Positions 9,403 through 19,730 of a stretch of 64,000 nt of DNA are shown here, one piece after another (the stretch's first letter is position 1; each line of letters begins with the position of its first letter). The position numbers and the translations under genes are program-made. The notes under the pieces were generated by a model. The model saw only the letters and a list, made by a program, of their open reading frames with translations. It had not been told where the DNA came from and made no database searches. Source of the stretch: Ulvibacter sp. MAR_2010_11. GTDB lineage: Bacteria > Bacteroidota > Bacteroidia > Flavobacteriales > Flavobacteriaceae. Location of the stretch: contig NZ_PHTY01000001.1 in NCBI RefSeq assembly GCF_002813135.1, positions 553,501 to 617,500 of the forward strand, read 5' to 3'.

Positions 9403-9436
9403 TAAAAGTGCAAATTTTCAGCTAAACTAAAATCAA

Positions 9437-10237
9437 ATGAAATTGTTTCGGATTATTTCAAAATACAAGGTTGCTGGCTTATTGCTCCTGCTTTTCTTTC
9501 TTTCGGAAGCGGTTTCGGCACAGTATGAAATTCCGCCTAAACCCGAAAAAGCAGAAGCTGTCTACGATTATATCAATTTGCTTTCCCTTCCGCAGCAAGA
9601 CGCCTTAAAAACAAAACTTAAAAACTACGCCGATACTACCTCTACACAGATTGTAATTGTTGTAATAAATTCCACCAAAGGAGAGGACATTTCGTTACTC
9701 GGAGCCAAATGGGGACAAAAATGGGGCATTGGGCAAGCCGCAGAAGACAACGGGATTCTTATTCTTTTGGCCAAGGGAGACAGAACCATTGACATTAATA
9801 CCGGGTATGGGATTGAATACAGAATGACCGATCTCATAGCAGAACGTATTATAAATAGGGTGATTATTCCCGAATTTAAAACCGGAGACTATTACGCGGG
9901 TTTAAACAAGGGTACAACCGCAATTTTCGCGGCCTTGAATGGCGAGTTTAAGGAGGACCGAAAATTTAATGACGGCATTTCCTTGGGACCTATTGAGATT
10001 TTCTTGATTGTTTTTATTATTCTCGTGATTGCACTTTCCTTTAAAAAAGGAGGTCGGGGTGGCGGTGGAGGAGGAACCGGCAGTATGCTGGACGTTATTA
10101 TTCTCAGCAATATGGGGCGCACCGGAGGCTATGGTGGCGGAAGTTCAGGAGGTGGCAGCTTTGGCGGAGGCGGAGGCTTTGGTGGTGGTTTCGGCGGCGG
10201 AGGCTTTGGTGGCGGTGGTGCCAGCGGGAGTTGGTAA
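9437..10237 (+). CDS. Secreted/membrane TPM domain protein with glycine-rich tail
   Basis: 266 residues: signal peptide (1-28, ending VSAQ), TPM domain (about 40-175, with VYDYINLLS, STQIVIVVINS and DNGILILLAKGDRTIDINTGYGIEYRM), one membrane helix (about 188-201) and a long glycine-rich tail (GGGSFGGGG type) ending GASGSW. This layout is typical of YgcG-like TPM proteins. Last gene of the peptidase-MerR-LemA-TPM-TPM operon. Confidence 0.92.
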   Translation: MKLFRIISKYKVAGLLLLLFFLSEAVSAQYEIPPKPEKAEAVYDYINLLSLPQQDALKTKLKNYADTTSTQIVIVVINSTKGEDISLLGAKWGQKWGIGQAAEDNGILILLAKGDRTIDINTGYGIEYRMTDLIAERIINRVIIPEFKTGDYYAGLNKGTTAIFAALNGEFKEDRKFNDGISLGPIEIFLIVFIILVIALSFKKGGRGGGGGGTGSMLDVIILSNMGRTGGYGGGSSGGGSFGGGGGFGGGFGGGGFGGGGASGSW

Positions 10238-10550
10238 TTGAAGGGATTCGGAGTTAGTAAATAGGATTAGTAAAATTAATACTATTAACGATTTACGATT
10301 TACGATTAACGATTAACGATTTACGATTTGGGATTTGGAAAAGGAAAAGCTGTAGGCTGCAGGCAGTAGGCAAATCTAATTCCTTTTCGCTCTTCCCTTT
10401 TCGATATTCCCTTTTCGATATTCCCTATTCGCTATTCCCTTTTCGCTATTCCCTATTCCCTCTTCGCTCTTCCCTTTTCGCTATTCCCTTTTCGCTATTC
10501 CCTCTTCCCTTTTCACAGCTCACTGCTCACTGTTCACTCTTCACCAAAAT
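10238..10550. repeat. Heptamer-repeat island between convergent genes
   Basis: 313 bases without a gene. It contains runs of ACGATTT/ACGATTA units, then a GTAGGC(T) stretch, then many copies of CCCTTTTCG/ATTCCCT-type units and finally TCACTGC/TTCACTC units just before the der stop. No separate conserved hairpin terminator was found. Confidence 0.85.
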
Positions 10551-11852
10551 TTACTTTTTCCGAATATAAACAGTCACCGGGACTCCGGTAAAGTCGAAGT
10601 TTTCTCTCAATTTATTCTCCAAAAATCGTTTGTAAGGCTCTTTTACATACTGTGGAAGGTTTGCGAAAAAAGCAAAACTGGGGTATGGAGTTGGTAATTG
10701 AGTACAATACTTAATTTTTATGTACTTGCCTTTGTATTGAGGCGGAGGAAATGCTTCAATAATAGGAAGCATGGTATCGTTTAGCAAACTTGTTTTTATC
10801 TTTTTACTCCGATTGGTATATACCTCAACAGCAGTTTCAATGGCCTTAAAAATTCGCTGTTTGGTTAAAACCGACATAAAAATTACCGGGACATCCACAA
10901 AGGGTTCACATTGCTGACGAACATACTTTTCAAATTCCTTGACGCTTTGATTGTCCTTTTCGACAAGATCCCATTTATTGGCGAGAATCACAACACCCTT
11001 GTTATTTCGGTGTGCCAACCAGAAAATATTTTGAACCTGTCCGTCAAAACCACGTGTCGCGTCGAACACAAGAATCATTACATCGCAATGCTCGATAGCG
11101 CGGACACTTCGCATTACCGAATAGAATTCAACATCTTCCTTTACCTTACTCTTTTTCCGAATTCCCGCAGTATCCACCAAATTAAATTCGAATCCGAATC
11201 GGTTGTATTTGGTGTCCATACTATCACGCGTAGTTCCCGCAATATCGGTAACTATATAACGGTCTTCCCCGATAAGTGCATTGATAAACGATGATTTTCC
11301 GGCATTAGGTCTTCCTACCACTGCAAAACGAGGTAATTCAACTTCTTCTTTTTCGGGAGTTTCGGGTAAGGATTCAACCAAATCATCCAACAAATCGCCT
11401 GTTCCGCTACCGCTAATACTGGATAGCATATAATATTTTTCGAAGCCTAAGGAATAGAATTCGACTGCATCGTTCACACGATTGGCACTATCCACTTTGT
11501 TTACGGCAAGAAATACAGGTTTATGTGATTTCCGAAGTAGTTTCGAAACCACCTCATCCATCCCTGTGACACCGTTTTCGACATCTACCATAAAGATAAT
11601 CGCGTCTGCTTCGGCTATGGCAAGTTCTACCTGCTTATCGATTTCAGCTTCAAAAACATCGTCACTCCCTTTTACATAACCCCCCGTATCAATTAACGAG
11701 AAATTTTTTCCGTTCCAGTCACTTTTCCCGTAATGACGATCTCTTGTAACACCACTTGAAGCATCCACAATAGCCTCACGACGTTGGATTAATCTATTAA
11801 AAAAGGTAGATTTTCCAACATTCGGTCTTCCTACTATGGCAACGATACTCAT
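10551..11852 (-). CDS. der: Ribosome biogenesis GTPase Der (EngA)
   Basis: 433 residues. Two tandem G domains, each with a full motif set: P-loop GRPNVGKS at 8-15 and GRPNAGKS at 180-187, DTGG / DTAG switch II motifs, and NKVD / NKWD base-recognition motifs, followed by the C-terminal KH-like domain (about 350-433). This double-GTPase arrangement is unique to Der, which acts in 50S subunit maturation. A TACTTTTG -7 box at 11880-11873 lies 21 bases upstream of the start. Confidence 0.97.
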   Translation of the reverse strand: MSIVAIVGRPNVGKSTFFNRLIQRREAIVDASSGVTRDRHYGKSDWNGKNFSLIDTGGYVKGSDDVFEAEIDKQVELAIAEADAIIFMVDVENGVTGMDEVVSKLLRKSHKPVFLAVNKVDSANRVNDAVEFYSLGFEKYYMLSSISGSGTGDLLDDLVESLPETPEKEEVELPRFAVVGRPNAGKSSFINALIGEDRYIVTDIAGTTRDSMDTKYNRFGFEFNLVDTAGIRKKSKVKEDVEFYSVMRSVRAIEHCDVMILVFDATRGFDGQVQNIFWLAHRNNKGVVILANKWDLVEKDNQSVKEFEKYVRQQCEPFVDVPVIFMSVLTKQRIFKAIETAVEVYTNRSKKIKTSLLNDTMLPIIEAFPPPQYKGKYIKIKYCTQLPTPYPSFAFFANLPQYVKEPYKRFLENKLRENFDFTGVPVTVYIRKK

Positions 11853-11872
11853 AACTTAAATTTTTAGGTGTG

Positions 11873-11880
11873 CAAAAGTA
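11873..11880 (-). promoter_or_regulatory. -7 box of der
   Basis: TACTTTTG on the minus strand matches TAnnTTTG and gives a leader of about 14 bases. No good -33 TTG is seen at the usual distance. Confidence 0.45.
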
Positions 11881-11953
11881 ATGCTTTTACACCAACTAAC
11901 ATATTAACTTTGAAGTAGTTTTACTTCGAATATGAAGTGTGAGGTCTTACGAT

Positions 11954-12838
11954 TCAGGAATTGTTGTAGCCAAAGCGTCGCAATTGCCTTGCATCGCTAC
12001 GCCAATTCTTATTTACTTTTACATACAACTCTAAATGCACCTGTTTTCCGAAGAATTTTTCCAAATCCTTCCGAGCCTCAGTTCCCACGCGTTTTAGAGG
12101 TGCTCCTTTGTGCCCAATTATGATTCCTTTTTGGGTCTCACGTTCCACCATAATAACACTACGCATTCGAATTATATGATCTTCTTCAAAAAACTCTTCA
12201 GTGACAATTTCGACCGAATACGGAATCTCCTTTTTGTAATGTACAAGGATTTTCTCGCGAATGGTTTCATTAACAAAAAATCGCTCAGGCTTATCGGTTA
12301 ACTGATCTTTTGGGTAAAAAGGCGGGGATTCGGGCAAAAGATCGATGATACGGGTAAACACTTCGGCTACGCCAAAATTCTTTAGTGCGGAAATCGCAAA
12401 TATTTCGGCATTGGGAACTTTTTCCTGCCAAAGGGCAAGGGCTTCAGCCAGTTTTTGCTCATCTCCCACATCAATTTTATTGATGAGCAACAGCACCGGG
12501 ATGGTTGCATTTGTTATTTTTCTGAAAAAAGCTTCATCCTTTAATTCCTTTTCACCCAATTCCACGAGATACAGGAGCACATCGGCATCTTCAAACGCCG
12601 ATTTCACAAAACTCATCATACTTTCCTGAAGCTCATAGGCCGGTTTAATGATTCCCGGGGTATCACTTAGAATCACCTGAAAATCATCACCATTTACAAT
12701 CCCTAAGATGCGGTGACGAGTAGTCTGTGCCTTGGAAGTTATAATAGATAACCGCTCACCAACAAAGGCGTTCATGAGGGTGCTCTTCCCAACATTTGGG
12801 TTCCCGATAATATTTACAAATCCCGCTTTGTGCGCCAT
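11954..12838 (-). CDS. era: GTPase Era
   Basis: 294 residues from the ATG at 12838. G motifs GNPNVGKS, DTPG and NKID are present, followed by a C-terminal KH domain with the conserved GHKGAPLKRVG loop. Era binds 16S rRNA and helps small-subunit assembly. A TTG at 12856 would add six residues, but it is part of a -7 promoter box (TACCTTTG, 12861-12854), so the transcript should start downstream of it; the ATG also gives the usual family start MAHKAGFV. Same strand as der, with 101 bases between them and separate promoters. Confidence 0.96.
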   Translation of the reverse strand: MAHKAGFVNIIGNPNVGKSTLMNAFVGERLSIITSKAQTTRHRILGIVNGDDFQVILSDTPGIIKPAYELQESMMSFVKSAFEDADVLLYLVELGEKELKDEAFFRKITNATIPVLLLINKIDVGDEQKLAEALALWQEKVPNAEIFAISALKNFGVAEVFTRIIDLLPESPPFYPKDQLTDKPERFFVNETIREKILVHYKKEIPYSVEIVTEEFFEEDHIIRMRSVIMVERETQKGIIIGHKGAPLKRVGTEARKDLEKFFGKQVHLELYVKVNKNWRSDARQLRRFGYNNS

Positions 12839-12853
12839 TGATTTATTTTTTGA

Positions 12854-12861
12854 CAAAGGTA
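12854..12861 (-). promoter_or_regulatory. -7 box of era
   Basis: TACCTTTG on the minus strand is a perfect TAnnTTTG match located 16 bases before the era ATG at 12838. It overlaps the alternative TTG start and so helps decide the true start. Confidence 0.5.
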
Positions 12862-12874
12862 GGATAAATTTGGC

Positions 12875-13022
12875 TGTAAGATGTAAGCTTTAAGCTGTAG
12901 GCTTTAAGCTATATGCTGTAGGCTGTAGACTGTAGGCTGTTAAAAGTTTTAAGTAAACTATTCCCTATTCCCTTTTCCCTATTCACTCATCACTGCTCAC
13001 TGCTCACTGTTCACTCTTCACC
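12875..13022. repeat. Heptamer-repeat island between era and the next gene
   Basis: TAAGCTG/TAGGCTG units (about 12880-12940), then ATTCCCT-type and TCACTGC/TTCACTC units ending beside the stop of the following minus-strand gene. Confidence 0.85.
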
Positions 13023-13029
13023 AACAAAC

Positions 13030-14205
13030 TTACCTTGCATTCAATTCAAGCTGTAATTGCTGCTCGTATCCGGAAGCTATTGTGTTTTCACTAAAACTCA
13101 GCGCGGCCAAATCGCCTATGGCTGCTCCAATCCCCAGCTCTAATTGTGCCAAGCTGACTTCTGTGTTTGTACCTTTATAAAGGGCATTCATCGATCCGTT
13201 AATACGAAATTCGTTTACATCCAGGTAGGCATAATAGTCTGAAATACACGCACTAATAGCAGCTTCAAACTGACGAAACTCGCCTATGGCCAATTCAAGT
13301 TCCATAGCCGCTCTCTTCTTATGTTTATGTGCGTAGTTGCGTTTTAGCTCCCTAACTTTCGCCGGATCAGGGATTTGTCCTTCACCCATCTCCACCAACG
13401 GAATTTTTTGATATTCCGTTTCATAATTTGCACGAAGGTCATTGTGATTTCCTTTTGTAGCTCGTGCATTATTAAGTTTGGTTCCATAGGTCGCCAAGGC
13501 TTCTCTCATTTTTTGAATGCTATTATTTACAAAGGCCGTAACATCTATGGCATTTTTCACCTCTTGCGCTCCTTTCATTTGTTGTTCGAATTCCTCATTG
13601 GAGACCGAATTGTCCATGGTTGCAAGCTTTCCCTGAACCAGGGCTGCTTTTTGAGCATCGGTCATATTATTAAACTTTTCCGTCATTTGTCTAGCATAAT
13701 CGGGATCGCTCATCATACGTTGCATCTCTGCCTCCGAAAACGGACTAAAGGGCATGGATGACATCTGTGAAGCTGCAGCCTTTTTGGCGGAGATTTCGAG
13801 TTCACGCTCACTCATACCACTAATCTTATCGATGCCTCCCATGTCTTTAACAATGCCATTTTCATTCACCTGATTTTTTAAGTCCCTGTGAATACCGTCC
13901 GTGCCTTTTTCGTTCAAATAGTCATTGTGTTTTGCACTTAAAGCCGCCTGCATATTGTTGCTAAACAATTCCATCTTTTGCTTGAATGCATCGTATTGAT
14001 CTTCGAGCGGAGAACCACTCTGACAGTTCACATCGTTGTTACACTTATAGAGAAAAGCTGCTTCCGGGGTTGCTTGTAAAACAGGAACCGCCTTTAGCAG
14101 GCTAAACAGATCGTTTTTCCCCAAGGGAGAATTATTCAACGTTTGCGCTACACCACTTTGTAGGGTAAGTAGCATTATTACTAGGTACTTGGTTATTTTA
14201 TACAT
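13030..14205 (-). CDS. Secreted protein of unknown function
   Basis: 391 residues with a signal peptide (1-20, ending GVAQ). The mature protein is mostly helical and charged, with an early Cys pair (YKCNNDVNC), a Met-rich segment around DKISGMSERELEISAKKAA, and a SPFSEAEMQRMMSDPDYARQM segment that resembles the C-terminal part of some chaperone adaptors. I do not recognise a family. Tandem with the cytochrome gene (37-base gap), possibly one transcript. Confidence 0.7.
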   Translation of the reverse strand: MYKITKYLVIMLLTLQSGVAQTLNNSPLGKNDLFSLLKAVPVLQATPEAAFLYKCNNDVNCQSGSPLEDQYDAFKQKMELFSNNMQAALSAKHNDYLNEKGTDGIHRDLKNQVNENGIVKDMGGIDKISGMSERELEISAKKAAASQMSSMPFSPFSEAEMQRMMSDPDYARQMTEKFNNMTDAQKAALVQGKLATMDNSVSNEEFEQQMKGAQEVKNAIDVTAFVNNSIQKMREALATYGTKLNNARATKGNHNDLRANYETEYQKIPLVEMGEGQIPDPAKVRELKRNYAHKHKKRAAMELELAIGEFRQFEAAISACISDYYAYLDVNEFRINGSMNALYKGTNTEVSLAQLELGIGAAIGDLAALSFSENTIASGYEQQLQLELNAR

Positions 14206-14242
14206 AATTTTGGTTTTAATTGATGAATACTATTTTGATATA

Positions 14243-14827
14243 CTAACTGCCGGGTGCAATGGCTGCAGGCACTACGTTCTCAACAGGTTTTATGCTCTTT
14301 AAATATGCGAATACGGCCTTAAGATCTTCATTCGGCATGTGTGAATACGACTGCCAGGGCATGGGAGGCAGCAAAGATCGACTTCCATCCAGACCTTTAA
14401 ACTTGCCTTCTTTTATGGCTTTCAAAAATTGCGCTTCAGACCAGGTGCCAATTCCGGTATCATCGGGCGTTAGATTAGCTGCAAACGAAGTCCCCCAGGG
14501 GCCTACCACTGCTGTACCATTCATATTAAACAGCACAAACGATTTTGTAATTGCAAGGTCGTATCCCGGCAAGGTCTCATTTTCATCGTGACCTGATAAA
14601 AACCTGTCGGGGTCCGATTCGGGGCCACGGGCGGTCATGATCTTGGGAGAATGACAATCGGTACACCCGAGTACATTCACCAAATATCGCCCTCTCTCAA
14701 TGCGATCTGTAAGCTCGGCTTGAGATTCGTAGCCGTCACCTGCTTCAGTAGTGTCTTTCGGCTCATTACAACCCAAGGCAAGCAGACCCATTAATACTGC
14801 GATGCCTTTTAAAACATGTGTTTTCAT
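14243..14827 (-). CDS. Mono-haem cytochrome c lipoprotein
   Basis: 194 residues. Lipoprotein signal with lipobox LALGC (Cys20). A single haem-attachment motif C55-T-D-C58-H59 follows RGRYLVNVLG, and a late methionine (PPMPWQSYSHM) could be the sixth ligand. The fold is that of class I cytochromes c fused to dehydrogenases or oxidases, acting as periplasmic electron carriers. The redox partner is not in the window. Confidence 0.88.
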   Translation of the reverse strand: MKTHVLKGIAVLMGLLALGCNEPKDTTEAGDGYESQAELTDRIERGRYLVNVLGCTDCHSPKIMTARGPESDPDRFLSGHDENETLPGYDLAITKSFVLFNMNGTAVVGPWGTSFAANLTPDDTGIGTWSEAQFLKAIKEGKFKGLDGSRSLLPPMPWQSYSHMPNEDLKAVFAYLKSIKPVENVVPAAIAPGS

Positions 14828-15023
14828 TTTCTTATTTTTTATAATTGTTAATCAGGTCGCAAAATTCTTAATTAATGCCAACCCGGAAATTGATTGAAAT
14901 CAATAGATTCAAAAAAATTGAAAATGTTACAATAGCTAATAAAAAAAATCAGCAGCTCCACTTTCTAACAGAAATATGGGAATTTTTTAAACTGAAAAAT
15001 AACTGTATTGCGAAAGGATCGAT

Positions 15024-15560
15024 CTAGCCTTTCTTTATTCTGGAAAGCGTTTCGGGGGTCATTCGCAAATAAGAAGCAATATATTTTGAGGGTATTTCCT
15101 GAAACAGTAAAGGACTGCGTTTGGACACTCGTTGCAAGCGTTCCACCGGCGAGATGGTAAGCAGATCCCGTTCTCTGGCCAGTTGTTGAATGAGAACCAA
15201 CTCGAGTATTTCAGTCCAGTTTTTTTGTAATTCGGGAGCGCTTTCATTCAGCTGAAGGATGGTCTGCTTTGTAACCACCTTTAGCTGCGTCGCTTTTATG
15301 GCTTGTATGTAGTATTCGGAAGGGCTTTCAGTAATAAAACTCTCGAGATCCCCTATCAGATTATTTTTATATCCAAAGCGAATTGTATGCTCATTGCGAT
15401 CATCTAACACAAAAATCCGTAGACTTCCTTTCATCACAAAGTACAGGTTTGTGTCCGTAGTCCCTGAAACTTTGAGGTACTCATTTTTTTTCAGAGCTAA
15501 TTTCTTAGACCACAATCCTTGTTCTACAATCTTTTCAAACAAAAGTTGCATCTGTTTCAT
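15024..15560 (-). CDS. Crp/Fnr-family transcriptional regulator
   Basis: 178 residues. N-terminal cyclic-nucleotide-binding-like beta barrel (residues 20-110; LYFVMKGSLRIFVLDDRNEHTIRFGYKNN) and a short C-terminal winged helix (IPSKYIASYLRMTPETLSRIKK). The residues that contact cAMP phosphate are not obvious, so the ligand is unknown, as for most Bacteroidota members. Lies between the cytochrome gene and the antiporter gene, all on the minus strand. Confidence 0.88.
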   Translation of the reverse strand: MKQMQLLFEKIVEQGLWSKKLALKKNEYLKVSGTTDTNLYFVMKGSLRIFVLDDRNEHTIRFGYKNNLIGDLESFITESPSEYYIQAIKATQLKVVTKQTILQLNESAPELQKNWTEILELVLIQQLARERDLLTISPVERLQRVSKRSPLLFQEIPSKYIASYLRMTPETLSRIKKG

Positions 15561-15634
15561 CGATACAAAAAGCTTTTAACAATAAAAATACAGCTTTGTA
15601 GAATAAAGTGATTAATAGTTGATCCACAATTTTT

Positions 15635-15690
15635 AAGTTTTAAGTAAACTATTCCCTATTCCCTATTCCCTATTCCCTAATAACTAATTA
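15635..15690. repeat. Short ATTCCCT repeat tract
   Basis: A brief version of the heptamer islands (about four ATTCCCT units plus TAACTAATTAC) between the Crp-like gene and the antiporter stop. Confidence 0.8.
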
Positions 15691-16941
15691 CTAATCCCCA
15701 TTTCCCTTCGCCAGGCGTTTCACCAACTTCTCAACGGTTAGTCCTTGGACTAAAATAGAGAATACCACCACCACGTAGGTGATGACTAAAAACAGGTCGC
15801 GATGCATTTCCTGAGTGAGTCCTAAAGCAAGAGCTATTGAAATTCCGCCACGAAGTCCGCCCCAGGTCATAATAATATTGGTGTTGGGTACAAAATCCAG
15901 ACGTTTTTTAAAGAAATTGATAGGTAGTACCAACGATGTAAAACGACACGCCAGAACAATTGGAATGGCAATGATTCCCGCCACAATATAATGGCCTTCG
16001 TAGGTTAAAACGAGCATTTCCATACCAATTAGGACAAAAAGTATGGTGTTTAGTAAAATATCGATGAGCTCCCAGAACTTGTCAACATAGGTTTCGGTAA
16101 TTTCAGACATGGTAGAAGCGCGAACGGTATCGTTTCCTACAAAAAGTCCTGCTGTTACCATGGCAAGTGGAGCGGATAGGTGAAATTTCTGTGCAATTAA
16201 GGTACCTCCCATCACGGCAGCCAAGGTAATTATTACCTCAATGTCATAGTCGTCTATGGATTTCATCAATCGATAGGTAACCCAACCTAATAATAAGCCC
16301 AAGGCAATGCCTCCAAGCACTTCCTGCCCAAACAATACGATGATATCTGTGGGTTCGAATGTTGCGCCATGCAGATTGGCAATTTGAAAAATGGTTAGAA
16401 AGATCACTACTCCTACCCCGTCGTTGAACAAGGATTCACCAACGATTTTGGTTTCCAGTTTTTTGGGTACTCCGGCTTTTTTCAGAATTCCTAATACGGC
16501 AATGGGGTCTGTAGGCGAAATAAGGGCTCCAAACAGTAAGCAGTAGATATATGCAATCTCAAGTCCAAACAGCTGTAAAACATAGAACATGGCTGTTCCA
16601 ACCAAAAAAGTGGACACTAGAACTCCTGCTGTGGCAAAGACCAATACCGGCCAGCGTTGTACTTTCAGTTGTTCGAAATTGGTGTGTAAGGCTCCGGCGA
16701 ATAATAAAAAACTCAGCATTACATCCAGCAATACACTTTTGAAATCGATTTGCGTGATGATAAACTTTTCGGCATCCAAAAGCGTGCTGTCAAAATAGCT
16801 TATCGCAAATACAACCAACGTAAAAACGATGGTGATTAACATGAGTCCGATGGTATTAGGCAGTTTTAAAAAGCGAACGTTGATATAGCCGAAAGCCGCC
16901 GCCAATACCACGAGAATTGAAGCAATAAAATAGTAGTCCAT
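15691..16941 (-). CDS. Na+/H+ antiporter, CPA1 (NhaP-like) type
   Basis: 416 residues with about 12 membrane helices. Family motifs are clear: GALISPTDPIAVLGI and GESLFNDGVGVVIF carry the acidic ion-binding residues, and TWGGLRGGISIALALG is the conserved late helix. Such proteins exchange monovalent cations for protons, which fits a marine lifestyle. No C-terminal TrkA-C or cytoplasmic regulatory domain is attached. Confidence 0.93.
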   Translation of the reverse strand: MDYYFIASILVVLAAAFGYINVRFLKLPNTIGLMLITIVFTLVVFAISYFDSTLLDAEKFIITQIDFKSVLLDVMLSFLLFAGALHTNFEQLKVQRWPVLVFATAGVLVSTFLVGTAMFYVLQLFGLEIAYIYCLLFGALISPTDPIAVLGILKKAGVPKKLETKIVGESLFNDGVGVVIFLTIFQIANLHGATFEPTDIIVLFGQEVLGGIALGLLLGWVTYRLMKSIDDYDIEVIITLAAVMGGTLIAQKFHLSAPLAMVTAGLFVGNDTVRASTMSEITETYVDKFWELIDILLNTILFVLIGMEMLVLTYEGHYIVAGIIAIPIVLACRFTSLVLPINFFKKRLDFVPNTNIIMTWGGLRGGISIALALGLTQEMHRDLFLVITYVVVVFSILVQGLTVEKLVKRLAKGNGD

Positions 16942-17349
16942 AGGTTGGTAGTCGTGTTAAGACGAAGATACGGATTCCGATTCATATAAAGCCATGAGAT
17001 ATGAGTTGTGAGATGTGAGATGTGAGTTGAAAGTTGAAAGTTGAAAGTTAGATGTTAGATGTTAGATGTTAGATGTTAGATGTTAGATGTTAGATGTTAG
17101 AAATAAACTAATCTCTATTCCCTAATTCCTAATCCCTCATTACTAATTACTAATCACTCTTCACTCTTCACTCTTCACTCTTCACGATTTACGATTTACG
17201 ATTGAAAGTTGAAAGTTAGATGTTAGATGTTAGATGTTAGAAGTTAGAAGTTAGAAGTTAGAAGTTAGAAGTTAGAAGTAAACTAATCTCTATTCCCTAT
17301 TCCCTATTCCCTAATTACTAATCACCCTTCACCCTTCACCATTCACCAT
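16942..17349. repeat. Heptamer-repeat island
   Basis: About 410 bases with no gene. Successive tracts of GTGAGAT, GTTGAAA, GTTAGAT, then ATTCCCT/TAATTAC, TTCACTC and TTTACGA units, then a second round (GTTGAAA, GTTAGAT, GTTAGAA, ATTCCCT, ATTCACC). The double round suggests that the whole composite was duplicated. Confidence 0.9.
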
Positions 17350-17730
17350 TCACGATTCACTTTTATTCAAATTAGAAACAATTGCTTCGATCAGGTCGTT
17401 CATTTCGAAAGGTTTCGGTATAAAAAAATCGGCTCCTGCTCCTATGCAATCCAATTGTCCCGACGGGTGTGCAGACATCATAATTACGGGGATATGTCTT
17501 GTCGCCGGAGTCATTTTTATGAGTTTACAGGCATCACAACCGTTGGCGCCTGACAGTAACATATCCATTAGAATTAAATCGGGTTTGTTGGTCGTAAGCG
17601 CTTCAATAATATTATCAACATTATCTCTTCCTGATATTTTCCAGCCTTGAAGATCGAGCATCAGTTCGAGAAGTGACAATATATTTTCGGAGTCTTCAAT
17701 GATAAGGATTTGTGTGGTTTGGTTTGTCAT
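17350..17730 (-). CDS. Single-domain response regulator receiver
   Basis: 126 residues, receiver domain only: acidic pair E12-D13, phospho-acceptor D56 (LILMDMLL), conserved Ser (MMSAH) and Lys (FIPKPF). There is no output domain, so it probably relays phosphate or binds another protein. It follows the PAS histidine kinase by 11 bases and is very likely its partner. Confidence 0.93.
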   Translation of the reverse strand: MTNQTTQILIIEDSENILSLLELMLDLQGWKISGRDNVDNIIEALTTNKPDLILMDMLLSGANGCDACKLIKMTPATRHIPVIMMSAHPSGQLDCIGAGADFFIPKPFEMNDLIEAIVSNLNKSES

Positions 17731-17741
17731 TGTAGTGGGTT

Positions 17742-19730
17742 TTAGCTTTTTACGATAGGAATAGTAATATGAAAGTCGGAACCTTTTCCCTTTTCACTCT
17801 TTACTCCAATGGTTCCTTTGTGTTTTTTTATGATATCTGATGCAATATACAGTCCGATTCCGAATCCCGGAAAAGTTTTTTCATCCTTTCCTTCTTCTCT
17901 AAAAAATCGGTCGAATATTTTTTTCTGATTCTCCTTTTTGATGCCAATTCCAAAATCGCGAATATGTACAGAGACAGTGTTTTTTGTAAATATGCTTTTA
18001 ATTTCTATTAGTTTTGAATGTGGTGAATATTTAACTGCATTGGTAAGTAAATTTATTAAAACTTGTCTAATACGATTCTTGTCTGCTACTATAGTTGTAC
18101 CCTCTCCTTTTACAAATGTAAATTCATAAGTAGGGTTTATAAGTTTCATTTCCCGAATAGCAGCCACAATCAGGTTATTGAGATTGAACGTTTCGAAATT
18201 AAGGTCAAGACCGCCGGTTTTCATTTTGGACAAATCCAAAAGGTCTGAGATAAGATTGGTAAGTACCCGAATTTGTTTGTCGATTATATCCAGGGAACTT
18301 TTTAGTAATTTGTCATCACTATCCTTATATGCACTTTGAAGTACTTGGGTATATCCTTTTATGGATGTCACGGGTGTTTTGAGTTCGTGGCTTGCCATTC
18401 CGATAAACAAATCCTTTTGATGCTCTTGCATTTTTATGTCATGAATATCCATTAGTGCATGGATATAACCTTCAAAATTTCCATCCTCCGTAAATCTGGG
18501 AACTCCTATATTCGATATCCACCTATACGAGCCATCCTTTCGTTTCACTCTGTATTCGGCCCGATACTCTTTTTGAAGTTTAAAGGCAACTTCATATTTA
18601 GATTTTGTTGTTTCTCGTTCATCCTGATGTATGTCCATTAGCGCTGTGGATCCCAGATAATAATCTGCGGCACGCCCGGTAAAATCCAGCCACAATTTAT
18701 TTACAAATCTAATACGCGCCTGGTCATCTGTCATTTTAATAAGTACCGGAGCACTATTGGCTACATTACGAAATCTTATTTCGCTTTCGGAAAGTTTATG
18801 CATAGCTGCCTGCACTTTAGCTTCAGCCACATGTTGTTCGGTTACGTCCTGAAGGATTCCGTTAAATCGATACACCTCTTTATTTTCATTAAACCATGCA
18901 CGTCCAATAGCTCTTACCACCCTTTTTTTAACAGAATTTTTCTCATACAGCAGATACGTAATATCGTATGCTCCCCCGGACTCATACGTCATGGCCCATT
19001 CGATTGCTTTTCGAACTCGCTCTCTGTCTATCTCACATACCGATAAATAAGCAATCTCAGGATTAATATCGGGGCCGTCAAGATTAAACCATTCCTGCAG
19101 CCTTTTGTTAGCCCTAAAAAGATTGAGCTTGGGGTTGTAATCCCAGGTCGCCAAATTGGCTGCTTCTATTGCAAAGTGAAGCTGATCCTTGCTTTCTTCC
19201 AATTCCTGCATGGTAAAAACCTTTTGTGTTGTTTCGATACAGGTAACCCATACCCCGGCTACTTTTCCCGATTCGTCTGAAATAGGACTATAACTAAAGG
19301 TCCAATACACATTTTCTATAGCTCCGTTTCTATAGATTGGTATTAACTGATCTTCGCTCCAGACGGCTTCATATCCATCCAGCACCTGATCGATTAAAGG
19401 TTTTATGATGTCCCAAATTTCTCCCCAATAATCTTCTCCTCGAGAACCTAACATATCGGGGTGTTTGCCTTCTTTGCCCAAACTAGGTCTAAAAGCATCG
19501 TTATAAAAACAAATGAGGTCCGGGCCCCAAAAAAGAAATTTCGGGAATTTTGAATGGAGTAATATACTGAGGCCGGTTTTTAGGCTTTGAGGCCAATTTT
19601 CCATGGGTCCTAGTACCGTATCTCCCCAATTTTTAGCACGAATAAGTTGTCCCATTTCACCTGCATTACGCAAGAAGGAATCGTGAGGTATTGCAGAAAT
19701 ATTTTTTTTAATGGTTTTACCCATCTTCAT
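17742..19730 (-). CDS. PAS-domain sensor histidine kinase (soluble)
   Basis: 662 residues, no membrane segment. An N-terminal PAS-like domain (LGPMENWPQSLKTGLSILL ... WGPDLICFYNDAFRP) of the type common in Bacteroidota kinases, two more PAS/PAC units (about 190-310 and 320-420), the dimerisation/phosphoacceptor helix MASHELKTP with its His, and the HATPase domain with N box, DFGIGI and GFGIGLYI. It should autophosphorylate and pass phosphate to the receiver protein downstream. The sensed signal is unknown but cytoplasmic. Confidence 0.93.
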   Translation of the reverse strand: MKMGKTIKKNISAIPHDSFLRNAGEMGQLIRAKNWGDTVLGPMENWPQSLKTGLSILLHSKFPKFLFWGPDLICFYNDAFRPSLGKEGKHPDMLGSRGEDYWGEIWDIIKPLIDQVLDGYEAVWSEDQLIPIYRNGAIENVYWTFSYSPISDESGKVAGVWVTCIETTQKVFTMQELEESKDQLHFAIEAANLATWDYNPKLNLFRANKRLQEWFNLDGPDINPEIAYLSVCEIDRERVRKAIEWAMTYESGGAYDITYLLYEKNSVKKRVVRAIGRAWFNENKEVYRFNGILQDVTEQHVAEAKVQAAMHKLSESEIRFRNVANSAPVLIKMTDDQARIRFVNKLWLDFTGRAADYYLGSTALMDIHQDERETTKSKYEVAFKLQKEYRAEYRVKRKDGSYRWISNIGVPRFTEDGNFEGYIHALMDIHDIKMQEHQKDLFIGMASHELKTPVTSIKGYTQVLQSAYKDSDDKLLKSSLDIIDKQIRVLTNLISDLLDLSKMKTGGLDLNFETFNLNNLIVAAIREMKLINPTYEFTFVKGEGTTIVADKNRIRQVLINLLTNAVKYSPHSKLIEIKSIFTKNTVSVHIRDFGIGIKKENQKKIFDRFFREEGKDEKTFPGFGIGLYIASDIIKKHKGTIGVKSEKGKGSDFHITIPIVKS